From: Pleomorphomonas sp. NRK KF1
GTDB taxonomy: Bacteria; Pseudomonadota; Alphaproteobacteria; Rhizobiales; Pleomorphomonadaceae
DNA length: 64,000 nt
Reading direction: 5' to 3'
Assembly (NCBI RefSeq): GCF_023721755.1
Contig: NZ_JAMDLH010000008.1
Span: 124,001 to 188,000, forward strand
In this document: positions 8,254 to 16,785 of the stretch, one piece after another
Layout of the letters: every line of letters begins with the position of its first letter
How positions within the stretch are numbered: the first letter of the stretch is position 1
Notes under the pieces: generated by a model
What the model was told of the DNA's origin: nothing
The model's input: the letters and a program-made list of their open reading frames with translations, nothing else
Databases searched by the model: none
Made by a program: the position numbers and the translations under genes

Positions 8254-8820
8254 ATGACCAAGCTGATCGCCATCGCCGTTTCCGCCCTCGCCATCGCCGC
8301 CGGCGCCTCGGCCGCCGTCGCCGCCGAAGTTGCCAAGCCGGTGCCGGCGCTCCTTGAGGAGCTGTCGAAGTACCAGCAGGACGAGGCCACCGTCGCCAAG
8401 AACCTCGACACCTTCGACACGCTGGATTTCGACGTCTACACCCACCAGAAGTGGGACCGCCTCGGCGAGAGCCACGCCACGGATATCCTGGTGCACTACC
8501 CGGACGGCACGACCACCAAGGGCCTGCACGACCACATCGAGGCGCTGAAGCCGATGTTCGTCTTCGCCCCCGACACGCGGATCGAGCAGCACCCGGTGAA
8601 GTTCGGCAAGGGCGAGTGGACCGGCGTCATCGGCCAGCTGGAAGGCACGTTCACCGAGCCGATGCCCATCGGTGGCGGCAAGACCATTCCGCCCACCGGC
8701 AAGCCGTTCAAGCTGTCCATGGCGACGATCGGCCACTGGACCAAGGCCGGCGTGATGGACGAGGAATACCTGTTCTGGGACAATCAGGACTTCATGAAGC
8801 AGATCGGCCTCGGACAGTGA
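8254..8820 (+). CDS. Exported SnoaL/NTF2-like ester cyclase family protein
   Basis: A 188-residue protein with a clear Sec signal peptide (about residues 1-24, ending Ala-Val-Ala-Ala-Glu) and a cone-shaped NTF2/SnoaL-type domain. The pattern fits: Trp-Asp-Arg-Leu, His-Tyr-Pro-Asp-Gly, a long loop containing Phe-Thr-Glu-Pro-Met, and the terminal Glu-Glu-Tyr-Leu-Phe-Trp-Asp-Asn-Gln strand. Members include polyketide cyclases and many uncharacterised periplasmic proteins. It follows the F420-reductase-like gene and ends 22 bp before a strong terminator. The substrate is unknown. Confidence 0.78.
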   Translation: MTKLIAIAVSALAIAAGASAAVAAEVAKPVPALLEELSKYQQDEATVAKNLDTFDTLDFDVYTHQKWDRLGESHATDILVHYPDGTTTKGLHDHIEALKPMFVFAPDTRIEQHPVKFGKGEWTGVIGQLEGTFTEPMPIGGGKTIPPTGKPFKLSMATIGHWTKAGVMDEEYLFWDNQDFMKQIGLGQ

Positions 8821-8842
8821 TCGAGGCGCGGCGCTGAAGCAG

Positions 8843-8869
8843 AGCGGGGCGAGCGATCGCCCCGCTTTT
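8843..8869 (+). terminator. Rho-independent terminator
   Basis: A perfect 10-bp stem AGCGGGGCGA / TCGCCCCGCT closed by a GCGA tetraloop, running straight into TTTT. It ends the 7583-8820 transcription unit. Confidence 0.85.
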
Positions 8870-8920
8870 GCCGTGGGGGGGCGGAGCGCGTCGGCGACAC
8901 CATCTATGCGGGGGAGGGCA

Positions 8921-9013
8921 TCCTACGCGGTACGGGACGATCTGCTCGTCACCGGCCAGAACCCGCAATCGTCGGCGGAAACCGCGCGCCTGTTGATGGA
9001 GACGCTGAAGTAG
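8921..9013 (+). pseudogene. Remnant of a DJ-1/PfpI (type 1 glutamine amidotransferase) gene
   Basis: The frame ending in TAG at 9011-9013 encodes a tail reading Asp-Asp-Leu-Leu-Val-Thr-Gly-Gln-Asn-Pro-Gln-Ser-Ser-Ala-Glu-Thr-Ala, which matches the conserved C-terminus of DJ-1/PfpI-family proteins. No start codon or N-terminal nucleophile elbow is present upstream; the frame runs into the terminator region at 8843. The preceding bases look like a further out-of-frame piece of the same gene. It is therefore a decayed 3' end, probably left by deletion. The remaining sequence to 9370 holds only repeats. Confidence 0.55.
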
Positions 9014-9098
9014 GGGCGCGTATCGCCGCCGGGGGAGGTTCTCGACTTTGTCGCGTCTTCCCGACGCTGCCGGATGAATCTCCCATTCCCATCAGGCC

Positions 9099-9233
9099 GT
9101 CATCCTGGCGAAGGCCAGGACCTCGGGCAGGATGAAACGAGCGGGTGCTATCGGGCTCCTGATGGTTCATGGAAATTGATAGGGGCCGGGGAGATTTCTC
9201 GTCCTGAGGTCCTGGCCTGCGCCAGGATGACGG
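9099..9233. repeat. Paired REP arms of the intergenic repeat family
   Basis: A hairpin arm (GTCATCC, a GC stem, GGACCTC then GGGCAGGA) at 9099-9130 and its inverted partner (GTCCTGAGGTCC, stem, GGATGAC) at 9200-9233 face each other across about 70 bp. The same arms recur throughout the window. A related stretch with CTTCCCGACGCTGCC occurs on both sides, near 9057 and 9327. No gene is visible between 9014 and 9370. Confidence 0.8.
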
Positions 9234-9370
9234 GTGATTGATATGTGACGATAAATATCGGCTCGCGTTCTGGATTGGCCTGCGTGCGTAACGCTGCTGG
9301 GTGAGGTTCCCGCTCCTATCGCGCCTTCCCGACGCTGCCAGATGAATCTCCCGCTCCTATCCCCCTCCCG

Positions 9371-9898
9371 TCACCCCTCCGGCGTCTCCCTGTCATCCAG
9401 CGTCAGTTGCAGGAAGGCGAGGTCGAGCCAGTGGCCGAACTTCATGCCGACTTGCGGCAGAAGGCCGACCTCGACGAAGCCGAGCTTCTTGTGCAGGGAG
9501 AGCGAGGCGGGGTTGCCGGCGTCGATGGCGGCGATCATCACGTGCTTGCCGAGCGCCCTGGCGCGGGCGATCAGCGCCTCCATCAGGGCCTTGCCGATGC
9601 CGCGACCGCGCGCGTCGTGGTGGATGTAGATCGAGTGTTCCACCGTGTGGCTGTAGCCGTCGAAGGGGCGCCAGTCGCCGAAGGCGGCGTAGCCGAGCAC
9701 GGCGCCGGCCGCGTCGACGGCGACCAGAACCGGGTAGCCCTGGCGCTGGCGATCGGCCAGCCAGGCGGCGCGGTTGGCGACGTCGACCGTGGCCTCGATC
9801 CAGATGGCGGTGGTGTGGAGGACGGCGTGATTGTAGATGGCGGCGATGCCCTCGGCGTCGGCCGCCCGCGCGTCGCGGATGTCGAATGAAGCGGTCAT
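9371..9898 (-). CDS. GNAT acetyltransferase, phosphinothricin/methionine-sulfoximine type
   Basis: A 175-residue GNAT protein of the phosphinothricin N-acetyltransferase (PAT/MddA) family, which transfers acetyl from acetyl-CoA to glutamine-synthetase inhibitors such as phosphinothricin or methionine sulfoximine. Family hallmarks are the N-terminal Ile-Arg-Asp-Ala, Ile-Tyr-Asn-His-Ala-Val, the Glu-His-Ser-Ile-Tyr-Ile strand, the acetyl-CoA loop Arg-Gly-Arg-Gly-Ile-Gly-Lys (about 98-104) and the Leu-His-Lys-Lys-Leu-Gly-Phe region near 135-141. Length is normal for the family. It stands alone on the minus strand downstream of the chemoreceptor gene, separated from it by a stable hairpin. Confidence 0.88.
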   Translation of the reverse strand: MTASFDIRDARAADAEGIAAIYNHAVLHTTAIWIEATVDVANRAAWLADRQRQGYPVLVAVDAAGAVLGYAAFGDWRPFDGYSHTVEHSIYIHHDARGRGIGKALMEALIARARALGKHVMIAAIDAGNPASLSLHKKLGFVEVGLLPQVGMKFGHWLDLAFLQLTLDDRETPEG

Positions 9899-9948
9899 GC
9901 GGCGAGATTAGGCCGCGCCGCGCGGCGGAGGCAAGCCGGATGCGGGGC

Positions 9949-9975
9949 CTCCCCCGGAGCGGTGCCCCGGGGGAG
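9949..9975 (-). terminator. Stem-loop between chemoreceptor and acetyltransferase genes
   Basis: A perfect 9-bp stem CTCCCCCGG / CCGGGGGAG with a 9-nt loop follows the chemoreceptor stop codon on the minus strand. It has no T-run, so it may be only a weak terminator or an mRNA-stabilising hairpin. Confidence 0.4.
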
Positions 9976-9984
9976 TGAGGCGCT

Positions 9985-11655
9985 TCACGCCGCCGCGAAC
10001 TTGGTGACGAAGGTTTCCACCACTGTTTGCAGGCCTTTGGCCTTCGAGGACAGGCCGGTGGAGAGGTTCATCAGCTGGGTGGAGGCGGCGCCGGTCATTT
10101 CCGCCGCCTGGCCGACGCCGGTGATGTTTTCGGTGACTTCGGCGGTGCCCGCGGCGGCTTGCTGGCAGTTGCTGGCGATCTCGGTGGTTGCCGCGCCCTG
10201 TTCCTCCACCGCGCCGGCGATGGCCGAGGCGACCTCCTTGATGTTGGTGATCGTCTTGACGATGGAGGTGATGGAGTGGACGGTGTTGCCGGTCGAATCC
10301 TGGATTTCCGCCACCTTGGTCTCGATGTCGCCGGTGGCCTTGGACGTCTGGTCGGCCAGCTGCTTTACCTCCGCCGCGACGACGGCGAAGCCCTTGCCCG
10401 CTTCACCGGCGCGCGCCGCCTCGATGGTGGCGTTGAGCGCCAGGAGGTTGGTCTGCTCGGCGATGCCGCGGATGATGTTGACCACGTCGCCGATGGCGGC
10501 GGCCGAGGCGGCGAGGGTGGAGATGCGGGCGTTGGAGGCCTGGGCCTCGCCATAGGCCAGCTCGGCCACTTCGGCCGAATGGTCGACCTGCGAGCTGATC
10601 TCGTGGACGGAGGCGGCCATTTCCTCGGACGAGGCGGCGACGGTCTGCACGTTGCTGGCCGCCTGTTCGGCCGCCGCGGCCACGGCTTGGGCCTGACGGG
10701 CGGTTTCCTCGGCGGTGGCGGACAGGCTGCGGGCGCTGTCGGCGATCTCCTCGGACGACTCGGCGAAGTTGGCGGCGAGGTCGCGCATTTCGGCGACGAA
10801 CTGGTCGGCCAGGCTCTGGCGGCGGTTCAGCTGCTCGCGTTCGGCGCGCTCGCGGGCTTCGCGCTCGACGCGGGCCTCATCGTCGGCGATCATGCTCTGC
10901 CGGCACTGCTCCAGCACGCCGCCGAGAACGCCGAAATCGTCGCGCCGGCCGAGGATGGTCACCACCACGTCCTTTTCGCCGCGCCCCAGCGCCAGCACGT
11001 AGTTGATGGCGACGCCGAGCGGCCGCGTCACCGACAGGGCGCTGATGGCAGCGATGATCACGGCCAGCAGCGCGGCGACGGCGCTGATGGCGATCTCGAT
11101 GGCGATGCCGCGCTGGACGGCGGCGGCGCTGTCCTGGCCGATCTGGACGCCGCGCTTGCCGTAGGCGTCGGACAGCTCGGTGCCGAGCTTGTCGATGACG
11201 GGATAGGTGGCGGCCAACTTCGAGCGCAGGTCGGAGTTGACGGCGGCCTTGTCGCCGCTCTGGATCTGGCCGGCCAGCGCCATGACGCCGGCGTGGTAGT
11301 CCTTCAGCGTCTGTTCCAGCTCGGCGGTCTTGGCCTTGCGGCCGGGATCGCGGGTGGACTTGCTGACCTCCTCGAGCTTGGCGACGGCGGACGCGAAGGC
11401 CTGGTCCATCTGGGCGAACAGCTCGGCTTGCCGGGCCGGCTGGTTTGCCGCCTCGTAGAAGCCGGCGCGGCCCTTGGCGATGAACTTGAGTGCGGTTTCG
11501 ATGTTGCCGGTCTGGGACAGCACGCGGACCGACTCCCGCGTGTAGTTGGCGGCGTCGGTCAGGTAGACGTAGCCCACCACGCTGACGGCGATCAGCATCA
11601 GCGTGATGAGCGCAAAGCCGGCGTAGAGCCGGTGGGCGATCTTCAGGCGGTCCAT
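9985..11655 (-). CDS. Methyl-accepting chemotaxis protein
   Basis: A 556-residue chemoreceptor. It has transmembrane helix 1 at about 11-33, a helical ligand-binding domain to about 183, helix 2 at about 184-208, a HAMP region, and a long coiled-coil signalling domain. The conserved hairpin tip Glu-Gln-Thr-Asn-Leu-Leu-Ala-Leu-Asn is at about 400 and is followed by Glu-Ala-Ala-Arg-Ala-Gly-Glu, the site that contacts CheA and CheW. The start is the ATG at 11655, preceded by AGAAGG; a longer upstream open frame lacks protein character. No che genes are nearby, so it is an orphan receptor. The ligand is unknown; the four-helix sensor resembles small-ligand sensing modules. Confidence 0.93.
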   Translation of the reverse strand: MDRLKIAHRLYAGFALITLMLIAVSVVGYVYLTDAANYTRESVRVLSQTGNIETALKFIAKGRAGFYEAANQPARQAELFAQMDQAFASAVAKLEEVSKSTRDPGRKAKTAELEQTLKDYHAGVMALAGQIQSGDKAAVNSDLRSKLAATYPVIDKLGTELSDAYGKRGVQIGQDSAAAVQRGIAIEIAISAVAALLAVIIAAISALSVTRPLGVAINYVLALGRGEKDVVVTILGRRDDFGVLGGVLEQCRQSMIADDEARVEREARERAEREQLNRRQSLADQFVAEMRDLAANFAESSEEIADSARSLSATAEETARQAQAVAAAAEQAASNVQTVAASSEEMAASVHEISSQVDHSAEVAELAYGEAQASNARISTLAASAAAIGDVVNIIRGIAEQTNLLALNATIEAARAGEAGKGFAVVAAEVKQLADQTSKATGDIETKVAEIQDSTGNTVHSITSIVKTITNIKEVASAIAGAVEEQGAATTEIASNCQQAAAGTAEVTENITGVGQAAEMTGAASTQLMNLSTGLSSKAKGLQTVVETFVTKFAAA

Positions 11656-12197
11656 GGTACACCCTTCTGGTGGTCCGAGACGCTCGCCAAAACGAAACCG
11701 GGGCGGGCAGCTAGCTTGACCTCCAAGCCCATGGCTCGGGAGCACATCGCTATCTGCCGCACCCCAGGTATGACGGTCGCGGTGGTCCGATATCCAGTAG
11801 ACCATGACGTTAGAGTGGTTAACGATGTTTATAGTTTCGTCGAGTTTCTATAAAAGTTGACGCCCATGCGGAATAGAACGTAGGTGGCGCCGATTTGCAG
11901 ATAGATTTATCGAGAATCGACGCTCGTTAGAATATTATCGACTTTAAAACGCTTCATTTTGTCGTGCCTGGAGCGGGTCATACGTTGTACGGAACTATTT
12001 TATCTGAATTTTATTCTTTGTCATCTTGGTTACCGGTCCGGACACCTGACAGGAAAGCCGGCGATTTCCTAATGAGTGCGGCTTTGACCTGACTCAACTT
12101 GGAGTCACTTCTCCGGTCGGAGCGCAATCGAATGGGCGCGGGCCTTTTCCGGCGGCCCGGCGCGGCTCATCCATTGGTAGGGGATGGCTCGATCGCC
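11656..12197. other. Intergenic region without a visible gene
   Basis: About 540 bp between the chemoreceptor start and the SDR remnant. The part from 11800 to 12060 is clearly more AT-rich than its surroundings and probably carries the chemoreceptor promoter. I see no convincing coding frame, hairpin terminator or repeat arm here. Confidence 0.5.
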
Positions 12198-12362
12198 TCA
12201 GCCCGCCTGATGATCCCTCGGCTTCAGGAGGTCGGCGAAACCGATGCGGTGCAGGAACTCCGCGCGCACCCGGTCGATGACGGCGTAGGACATCGCCAGG
12301 GCGTTGGCCATCAGGCGGCCGAAGCCGCTCGATGCGCCGGTGACGAGAATGACCTCATTCAT
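12198..12362 (-). pseudogene. Internally deleted short-chain dehydrogenase (54 codons left)
   Basis: An ATG at 12362 opens a 54-residue frame. Its first 23 residues are a classic SDR start (Val-Ile-Leu-Val-Thr-Gly-Ala-Ser-Ser-Gly-Phe-Gly, the cofactor-binding loop). The next 31 residues (Ser-Tyr-Ala-Val-Ile-Asp-Arg-Val-Arg-Ala-Glu-Phe onward) look like an SDR C-terminus. The whole catalytic middle, normally more than 200 residues with Tyr-x-x-x-Lys, is missing, yet the frame is kept. It follows the intact SDR by 9 bp with GAGGGG as ribosome binding site, so it is still in a translatable operon position. It should not be enzymatic. Confidence 0.7.
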
Positions 12363-12371
12363 CGTAGCCCC

Positions 12372-13112
12372 TCAGACCACGCCGCCGTTGGCGCGGACGA
12401 TCTGGCCGTTGATCCAGCCGGCGTTCGGGCCGACCAGCAGCGAGACGACGCTGGCGATGTCGCCCACGTCGCCGAGGCGGCCGAGCGGGTTCATCTGCCG
12501 GATACGGTCGAGCGTCGCCTCATCCTTGCCCTCGAAGAACAGCTCGGTGGCGACGGGGCCGGGGGCGACGGCGTTGACGGTGACGCCGCGCGCGCCCAGT
12601 TCCTTGGCGAGGATGTGGGTCAGCGCCTCGACGGCGGCCTTGCTGGCCGCGTAGACGCCATAGCCCGGCTGATAGAGCCCGATGACGCTGGTCGAGAGGT
12701 TGACGATGCGCCCGCCGTCGCGCAGGCGGTTCGCCGCCTCGCGGAGGCCGTTGAACGTGCCCTTGAGGTTGATGGCGATCGTCTGGTCGAAGGCCGCGTC
12801 GTCGACTTGCGCCAGCGGCGCCAGCTTCATGATGCCGGCGTTGTTCACCAGCACGTCGACGCCGCCATAGGCTGCCTCGGCGGCATCGAACAGGCGCGTC
12901 ACGGCCTCGGGGTCACTGACGTCGGCCTGGAAGGTCATGGCCCGGCCGCCGGCCTTTTCGATGTCGGCCACCAGGTCGGCCGCGGCCCCGGCGCTGCCGG
13001 CGTAGTTGACGACGACCGAGAGGCCGTCGCTCGCCAGCCGGCGGGCGATGGCGGCGCCGATGCCGCGCGAGGCGCCGGTGACGATGGCAACCTTGTTTGT
13101 CGAAGGGGTCAT
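12372..13112 (-). CDS. Short-chain dehydrogenase/reductase (FabG-like)
   Basis: A 246-residue classical SDR with the NADP-binding motif TGASRGIG at 12-19, the Val-Asn-Asn-Ala-Gly strand near 88-92, the catalytic Tyr-Ala-Ala-Ser-Lys near 152-156 and the C-terminal Gly-Gly-Val-Val typical of the fold. It reduces or oxidises a carbonyl/hydroxyl substrate that cannot be inferred from sequence. It lies 30 bp downstream of a tautomerase gene and just upstream of a deleted SDR remnant, and the operon is divergent from a LysR regulator at 13486 that probably controls it. Confidence 0.88.
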   Translation of the reverse strand: MTPSTNKVAIVTGASRGIGAAIARRLASDGLSVVVNYAGSAGAAADLVADIEKAGGRAMTFQADVSDPEAVTRLFDAAEAAYGGVDVLVNNAGIMKLAPLAQVDDAAFDQTIAINLKGTFNGLREAANRLRDGGRIVNLSTSVIGLYQPGYGVYAASKAAVEALTHILAKELGARGVTVNAVAPGPVATELFFEGKDEATLDRIRQMNPLGRLGDVGDIASVVSLLVGPNAGWINGQIVRANGGVV

Positions 13113-13142
13113 TGTGGCTGTTCCTTTGTCGTTTGTCGTGGC

Positions 13143-13358
13143 TCAGGCGTCGGGGGCGCGGTAGGCGTCGGGGATGGTGAAAACCTCGTCGGCGCGGGCA
13201 TAGCCGCCGTCCTTGACCTCCTCGATCAGCACCATGGTGTGCGGGCGGGCGGCCTCGGTGAAGTATTCGACGAGCATCGCCGTGGTGCGATGCACGATCT
13301 CTTCCTTCTGGGCGCGGCTAAGGGCGGCTTCGGGAACCTTGAAGTTGGCGAAGGGCAT
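13143..13358 (-). CDS. 4-oxalocrotonate tautomerase family protein
   Basis: A 71-residue tautomerase-superfamily protein. The initiator Met is followed directly by Pro, which becomes the catalytic N-terminal base after Met removal. The helix with Gln-Lys-Glu-Glu-Ile-Val and the later Val-Leu-Ile-Glu-Glu-Val strand fit the 4-OT fold. Such proteins keto-enol tautomerise aromatic breakdown products and work as oligomers. It is first in an operon with an SDR (12372-13112), preceded by AGGAGT, and divergent from the LysR gene at 13486. Confidence 0.85.
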   Translation of the reverse strand: MPFANFKVPEAALSRAQKEEIVHRTTAMLVEYFTEAARPHTMVLIEEVKDGGYARADEVFTIPDAYRAPDA

Positions 13359-13485
13359 GTCTTCACTCCTGTTGGGCGATCCAGCGACCGGCTGACGAGG
13401 AGGAAGGTAGTTGTTTTGAAATCTTGCACTAGAAAGCGTATTTCAACATCACTATTCCGGATATCATAACAATCGGAGTGGGGTG

Positions 13486-14418
13486 ATGGATCGCATCGAC
13501 GTCATGCGGCTGTTCGTCAGGATCGTCGAGCGCGGCAGTTTCGCGCAGGCGGCGCGCGATCTCCAGGTTCCCCGCCCCAGCGCCACGCACGCCATCCAGC
13601 GCCTGGAGGCGGACCTCGGGGTGCGCCTCCTCGAGCGGACGACGCGCAACGTGCGGGCGACGCTCGACGGCGCGCTCTATCACGAGCGCTGCGTTCGCCT
13701 GCTCGCCGACCTCGACGAGGTGGAAAGCGTGTTCCACGCCGCCGAGCCCAAGGGCCCGCTGCGCGTCGACATGCAGGGCACCATCGCGCGGCATTTCGTG
13801 CTGCCGGCCTTGCCCGGCTTCATCGCCCGCTATCCGGGGGTCGCGCTCAACCTCAGCGAGGGCGACCGGATGGTCGACCTGATCACCGAGGGCGTCGACT
13901 GCGTTCTGCGGGCCGGCGACCTCACGGACTCCACGCTGATTGGCCGCCGCATCACCACGTTCGAGCAACTGACGCTGGCAAGCCCCGCCTATCTGGCGCG
14001 CCACGGGGTTCCAATGACGCCGGACGACCTCGCCGGGCACCGGATGGTCGCCTATGCCGCCTCGGCGACGGGCCAGCCCTATCCGCTGGAGTTCCAGACC
14101 GACGACGGCGTGCAGGAGCGGGCGCTGGCCTACGATGTCGTCGTGCGGGGCGCGGAAATCTACACGGCTTCAGGTGTGGCGGGGCTGGGGTTGATCCAGG
14201 TGCCCCGCTATCGCGTGGCCCAGCAGATCGCCGAGGGGGTGCTGGTTCCCGTCCTCGAAGCCTTTCCGCCGCCCCCGGTGCCCGTGTCGGTGCTCTATCC
14301 GCACAGCCGGCATCTGTCGTCACGGCTCCGGGTGTTCATCGATTGGCTGGCCGAAGTGTTCCGCAGTGCCGAAACGGGGGACGCCTCTATCAGTCTGTCC
14401 TCCTCTCTCGAAGGCTGA
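13486..14418 (+). CDS. LysR-family transcriptional regulator
   Basis: A 310-residue LysR regulator with N-terminal winged HTH (about 1-60) and an effector-binding domain. It probably regulates the divergent tautomerase/SDR operon; the AT-rich 127-bp gap with a T-x-A rich palindromic look is the likely binding region. The ATG at 13486 has GGAG 7 bp upstream; a GTG just before it is less likely. The last residues (Ser-Ile-Ser-Leu-Ser-Ser-Ser-Leu-Glu-Gly) and the stop codon lie within a diverged arm of the intergenic repeat family, so the native C-terminus has probably been replaced. Confidence 0.88.
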   Translation: MDRIDVMRLFVRIVERGSFAQAARDLQVPRPSATHAIQRLEADLGVRLLERTTRNVRATLDGALYHERCVRLLADLDEVESVFHAAEPKGPLRVDMQGTIARHFVLPALPGFIARYPGVALNLSEGDRMVDLITEGVDCVLRAGDLTDSTLIGRRITTFEQLTLASPAYLARHGVPMTPDDLAGHRMVAYAASATGQPYPLEFQTDDGVQERALAYDVVVRGAEIYTASGVAGLGLIQVPRYRVAQQIAEGVLVPVLEAFPPPPVPVSVLYPHSRHLSSRLRVFIDWLAEVFRSAETGDASISLSSSLEG

Positions 14419-15020
14419 GGATCTCGAGACGAGAGGGTGACGAGGGTGCTATCGGGCTCCCGCCGTTCTGGAGATTGATAGGGGCGAAGGAGACTTCTCG
14501 TCCTGAGGTCCACCTTGCATTCGCATGCGAATGCAAGTGGCCTGCGCCAGGATGACGGGAAAGTGATATAAAACAAGGAGATGCGTCGTGGTTCCGACGT
14601 GTGTTCGGTGACCGGACGGGGCTCCCGTTTCTATCAGGCCGTCATCCTGGCGCAGGCCAGGACCTCAGGCCGGACGGGGCGAGGGGGTGATATCGGGCTC
14701 CCGCCGTTCTGGAGATTGATAGGGGCGAAGGAGACTTCTCGTCCTGAGGTCCACCTTGCATTCGCATGCGAATGCAAGTGGCCTTCGCCAGGATGACGGG
14801 AAAGTGATATAAAACAAGGAGATGCGTCGTGGTTCCGACGTGTGTTCGGTGACCGGACGGGGCTTCCGTTTCTATCAGGCCGTCATCCTGCGCGAAGGCG
14901 CAGGACCTCGGGACGAGAAGGTGGTGAGGGATCTATCAGGCGGCCTAACGGTTTTGGAGCGCGATATCGGCCGGGAGCTCTATTCTGCCTGAGGTCCTGC
15001 GCCTGCGCGCAGGATGACGG
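14393..15020. repeat. Cluster of REP arms with a 241-bp tandem duplication
   Basis: Several arms of the intergenic repeat family follow the LysR gene. A unit of 241 bp is duplicated in tandem: the block starting with the TATCGGGCTCCCGCC motif near 14452 and ending after GTGATATAAAACAAGGAG recurs 241 bp later with few changes. Both right arms carry an extra 24-bp palindrome (14514-14537 and 14755-14778). A further arm pair is at 14882-15020. No gene is present up to 15108. Confidence 0.85.
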
Positions 15021-15108
15021 TTCATTGATATAAAACAGGTGGTTAGCGTTGGCGGGAAGCTTATGCCGGCGGCGGAAAGGGGGCGCGTGGCGCCATGCCC
15101 TTGCCCCC

Positions 15109-16134
15109 TTACGGCAAATTGTCCCTGAGGTAGATTTCGATGCGGATGGTTTCCTGGCTGGCGCTGAGCGGCGTGCCGTCGATCAGCGAGCGCAGCACGC
15201 GGATGGCGCTGCGGATCTCGTGGCCGGCGTCCTGGTTGATGACGGCGTGGAAGAGGCCGTTTTGCAGGGCGGCGCGCGTCACGTCGTAGAGCTCGTGCGC
15301 CACGACGACGGGGCGGGCCTCGGGCGGCAGGTCGGCCAGCACGTCGAGAATGCCCTGGTGGCCGCCGCCGATGTTGTAGAGGCCGACGATGTCGCCCTCG
15401 CGCTTCAGGCAGTCGCGCAGCGCCTCGCGCGTCGCCTCGCGCTCGTCGCGGCCTTCCAGCATGACCGGCGACTGGAGGTGCGGGAACTCGGCGCTGATCA
15501 CCTGGTCGAAGCCCATGCGGCGCTCGACGTGGTCGCGCACCAGCATGGAGCCGGCGACGACGACGATCTTGCCCTCGCGGCCGCCGAGAAACTGGCCGAG
15601 AAGGCTGGCGGCGGTGCGGCCGGCGGCGACGTTGTCGATGCCGACATAGCGGTGGCGAGGGAAGCGCGGCGCGTCGGACACCAGGGTGACCACCGGCACG
15701 CCGGCGGCGTTGAGGCGGCAGAGCTCGGCCCGGACGGCGGCGGATTCGGTGGCGACCAGCGCCACGCCGGCCACCGCTTCGGTGTCGATGGCGCGCAGGG
15801 CGTCGGTCAGCGCGTCGCTGTCGAAGGCGGGCACGGTGCGGACCTCGATGTCGACACGCCTGCCGGCCAGCCGCTTGCGCGCCTCGCGCGCCTCGGCCTC
15901 CAGGTGGCGCATGAAATCGCTGGGGCCGTCGGGGATGATGAACACCAGCCGGTCGACCCGCTTGCGCGCCAGCGCCGCCGCCGAGGCGTCGCGCACGAAG
16001 CCCAGCTTGTCGACGGCTGCCTTCACCCGCTCGGCCGTGGCGGCGCGCACGCCGGGCCGGTCGTTCAGCACGCGGTCCACGGTGGCGAGACCGACGCCGG
16101 CGGCTTTGGCAACGTCGTGGACGGTGGGACGCAT
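15109..16134 (-). CDS. LacI-family transcriptional regulator
   Basis: A 341-residue LacI/PurR-type repressor. The N-terminal HTH and hinge fill about residues 1-58 (Thr-Val-His-Asp-Val-Ala-Lys-Ala-Ala-Gly-Val, then Ala-Thr-Val-Asp-Arg-Val-Leu-Asn), and a type-1 periplasmic-binding-like sugar domain follows. The Thr-Val-Asp-Arg variant in the recognition helix (instead of Thr-Val-Ser-Arg) is seen in regulators of rhizobial sugar or polyol transport systems. AGGAG precedes the ATG. The nearest metabolic gene on the same strand is the sugar isomerase at 16786-18198, a plausible target, but 650 bp with a repeat element separates them. Confidence 0.9.
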   Translation of the reverse strand: MRPTVHDVAKAAGVGLATVDRVLNDRPGVRAATAERVKAAVDKLGFVRDASAAALARKRVDRLVFIIPDGPSDFMRHLEAEAREARKRLAGRRVDIEVRTVPAFDSDALTDALRAIDTEAVAGVALVATESAAVRAELCRLNAAGVPVVTLVSDAPRFPRHRYVGIDNVAAGRTAASLLGQFLGGREGKIVVVAGSMLVRDHVERRMGFDQVISAEFPHLQSPVMLEGRDEREATREALRDCLKREGDIVGLYNIGGGHQGILDVLADLPPEARPVVVAHELYDVTRAALQNGLFHAVINQDAGHEIRSAIRVLRSLIDGTPLSASQETIRIEIYLRDNLP

Positions 16135-16397
16135 GCGTGCTCCTGGAAACGTAAACTCACCTCAGGCGGCCGATTGGCCGTTCCGAACGAATCCCATAGT
16201 TTTCAAAGGCTTCTAAACTAGAATGTAATCATCCACATTGTATCCGCCCGCTGTCAACATCGGGCAAGATCATACTGATCATGTCGAGAAACGGGTTCCG
16301 GCAGCGATGCCGCCGGAACGCAAATTCAACTACGGAATGCACACATTTGCGGCGATCCGGCTTGGCTTTCGGAGCACGATATCGGCCGCTCGCCCCG

Positions 16398-16596
16398 TTC
16401 TGCCCGAGGTCCTCGCTTTCGCAAGGATGACAGTTTGATAGAAAGGGGAAACAGCTGGAGAGCTGCCATACAGCTTGATGCCGCATGGGCGGCAAGGGTT
16501 GCGAATGGCAGTGCGATGAAAGGGGCTCCACCTAACCGATTGTCATTCCTATATATAATGCTGTCATCCTTGCGAAAGCGAGGACCTCGGGCAGAA
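16398..16596. repeat. Full-length MITE-like element (199 bp)
   Basis: Starts with a TTCTGCCCGAGGTCC arm, hairpin and GGATGACAG, passes through a non-coding core, and ends with the inverted arm CTGTCATCC...GGACCTCGGGCAGAA. It is an inverted-orientation relative of the copy at 25592-25795; both share a stretch around the CCTAACCGATTGTCATTCC motif. It sits inside the 650-bp gene-free gap 16135-16785, which otherwise shows only a GTAGAGTTTCGGG motif near 16768 that recurs at about 63404. Confidence 0.8.
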
Positions 16597-16785
16597 CTGA
16601 GCGAGCCGCCGATATCGTGCTCCCCAAACCGAGACGGCCAGTCGCCCCACTTCGTTCCATTGTCCTGAGGGGGCTTCATCGCAGATGTATGCATACCGCA
16701 GCCCATTCAAGGCGAGGCACTGAGCCTGATCTGAACCTCGCTGGGGCAGGTAGACATCCCCGCCCCAGTAGAGTTTCGGGCAGGC

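Noticed and set aside
10027-11853. 608-codon plus-strand frame opposite the chemoreceptor gene
   Set aside because: Gly-rich shadow of the chemoreceptor; no start signal and no family pattern.
12099-13469. 456-codon plus-strand frame across the tautomerase/SDR operon
   Set aside because: It is antisense to the SDR and tautomerase genes, which have clear motifs; the composition is that of a shadow frame in GC-rich DNA.
14400-15020. Possible CRISPR array because of regularly recurring hairpin units
   Set aside because: Units are long, inverted relative to each other, with non-unique spacers and no cas genes; they are REP/MITE-type repeats.
14343-15033. Several 60-70 codon frames with similar protein sequences in the LysR-downstream region
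   Set aside because: Their similarity comes from the tandemly duplicated repeat arms; they lack ribosome binding sites.
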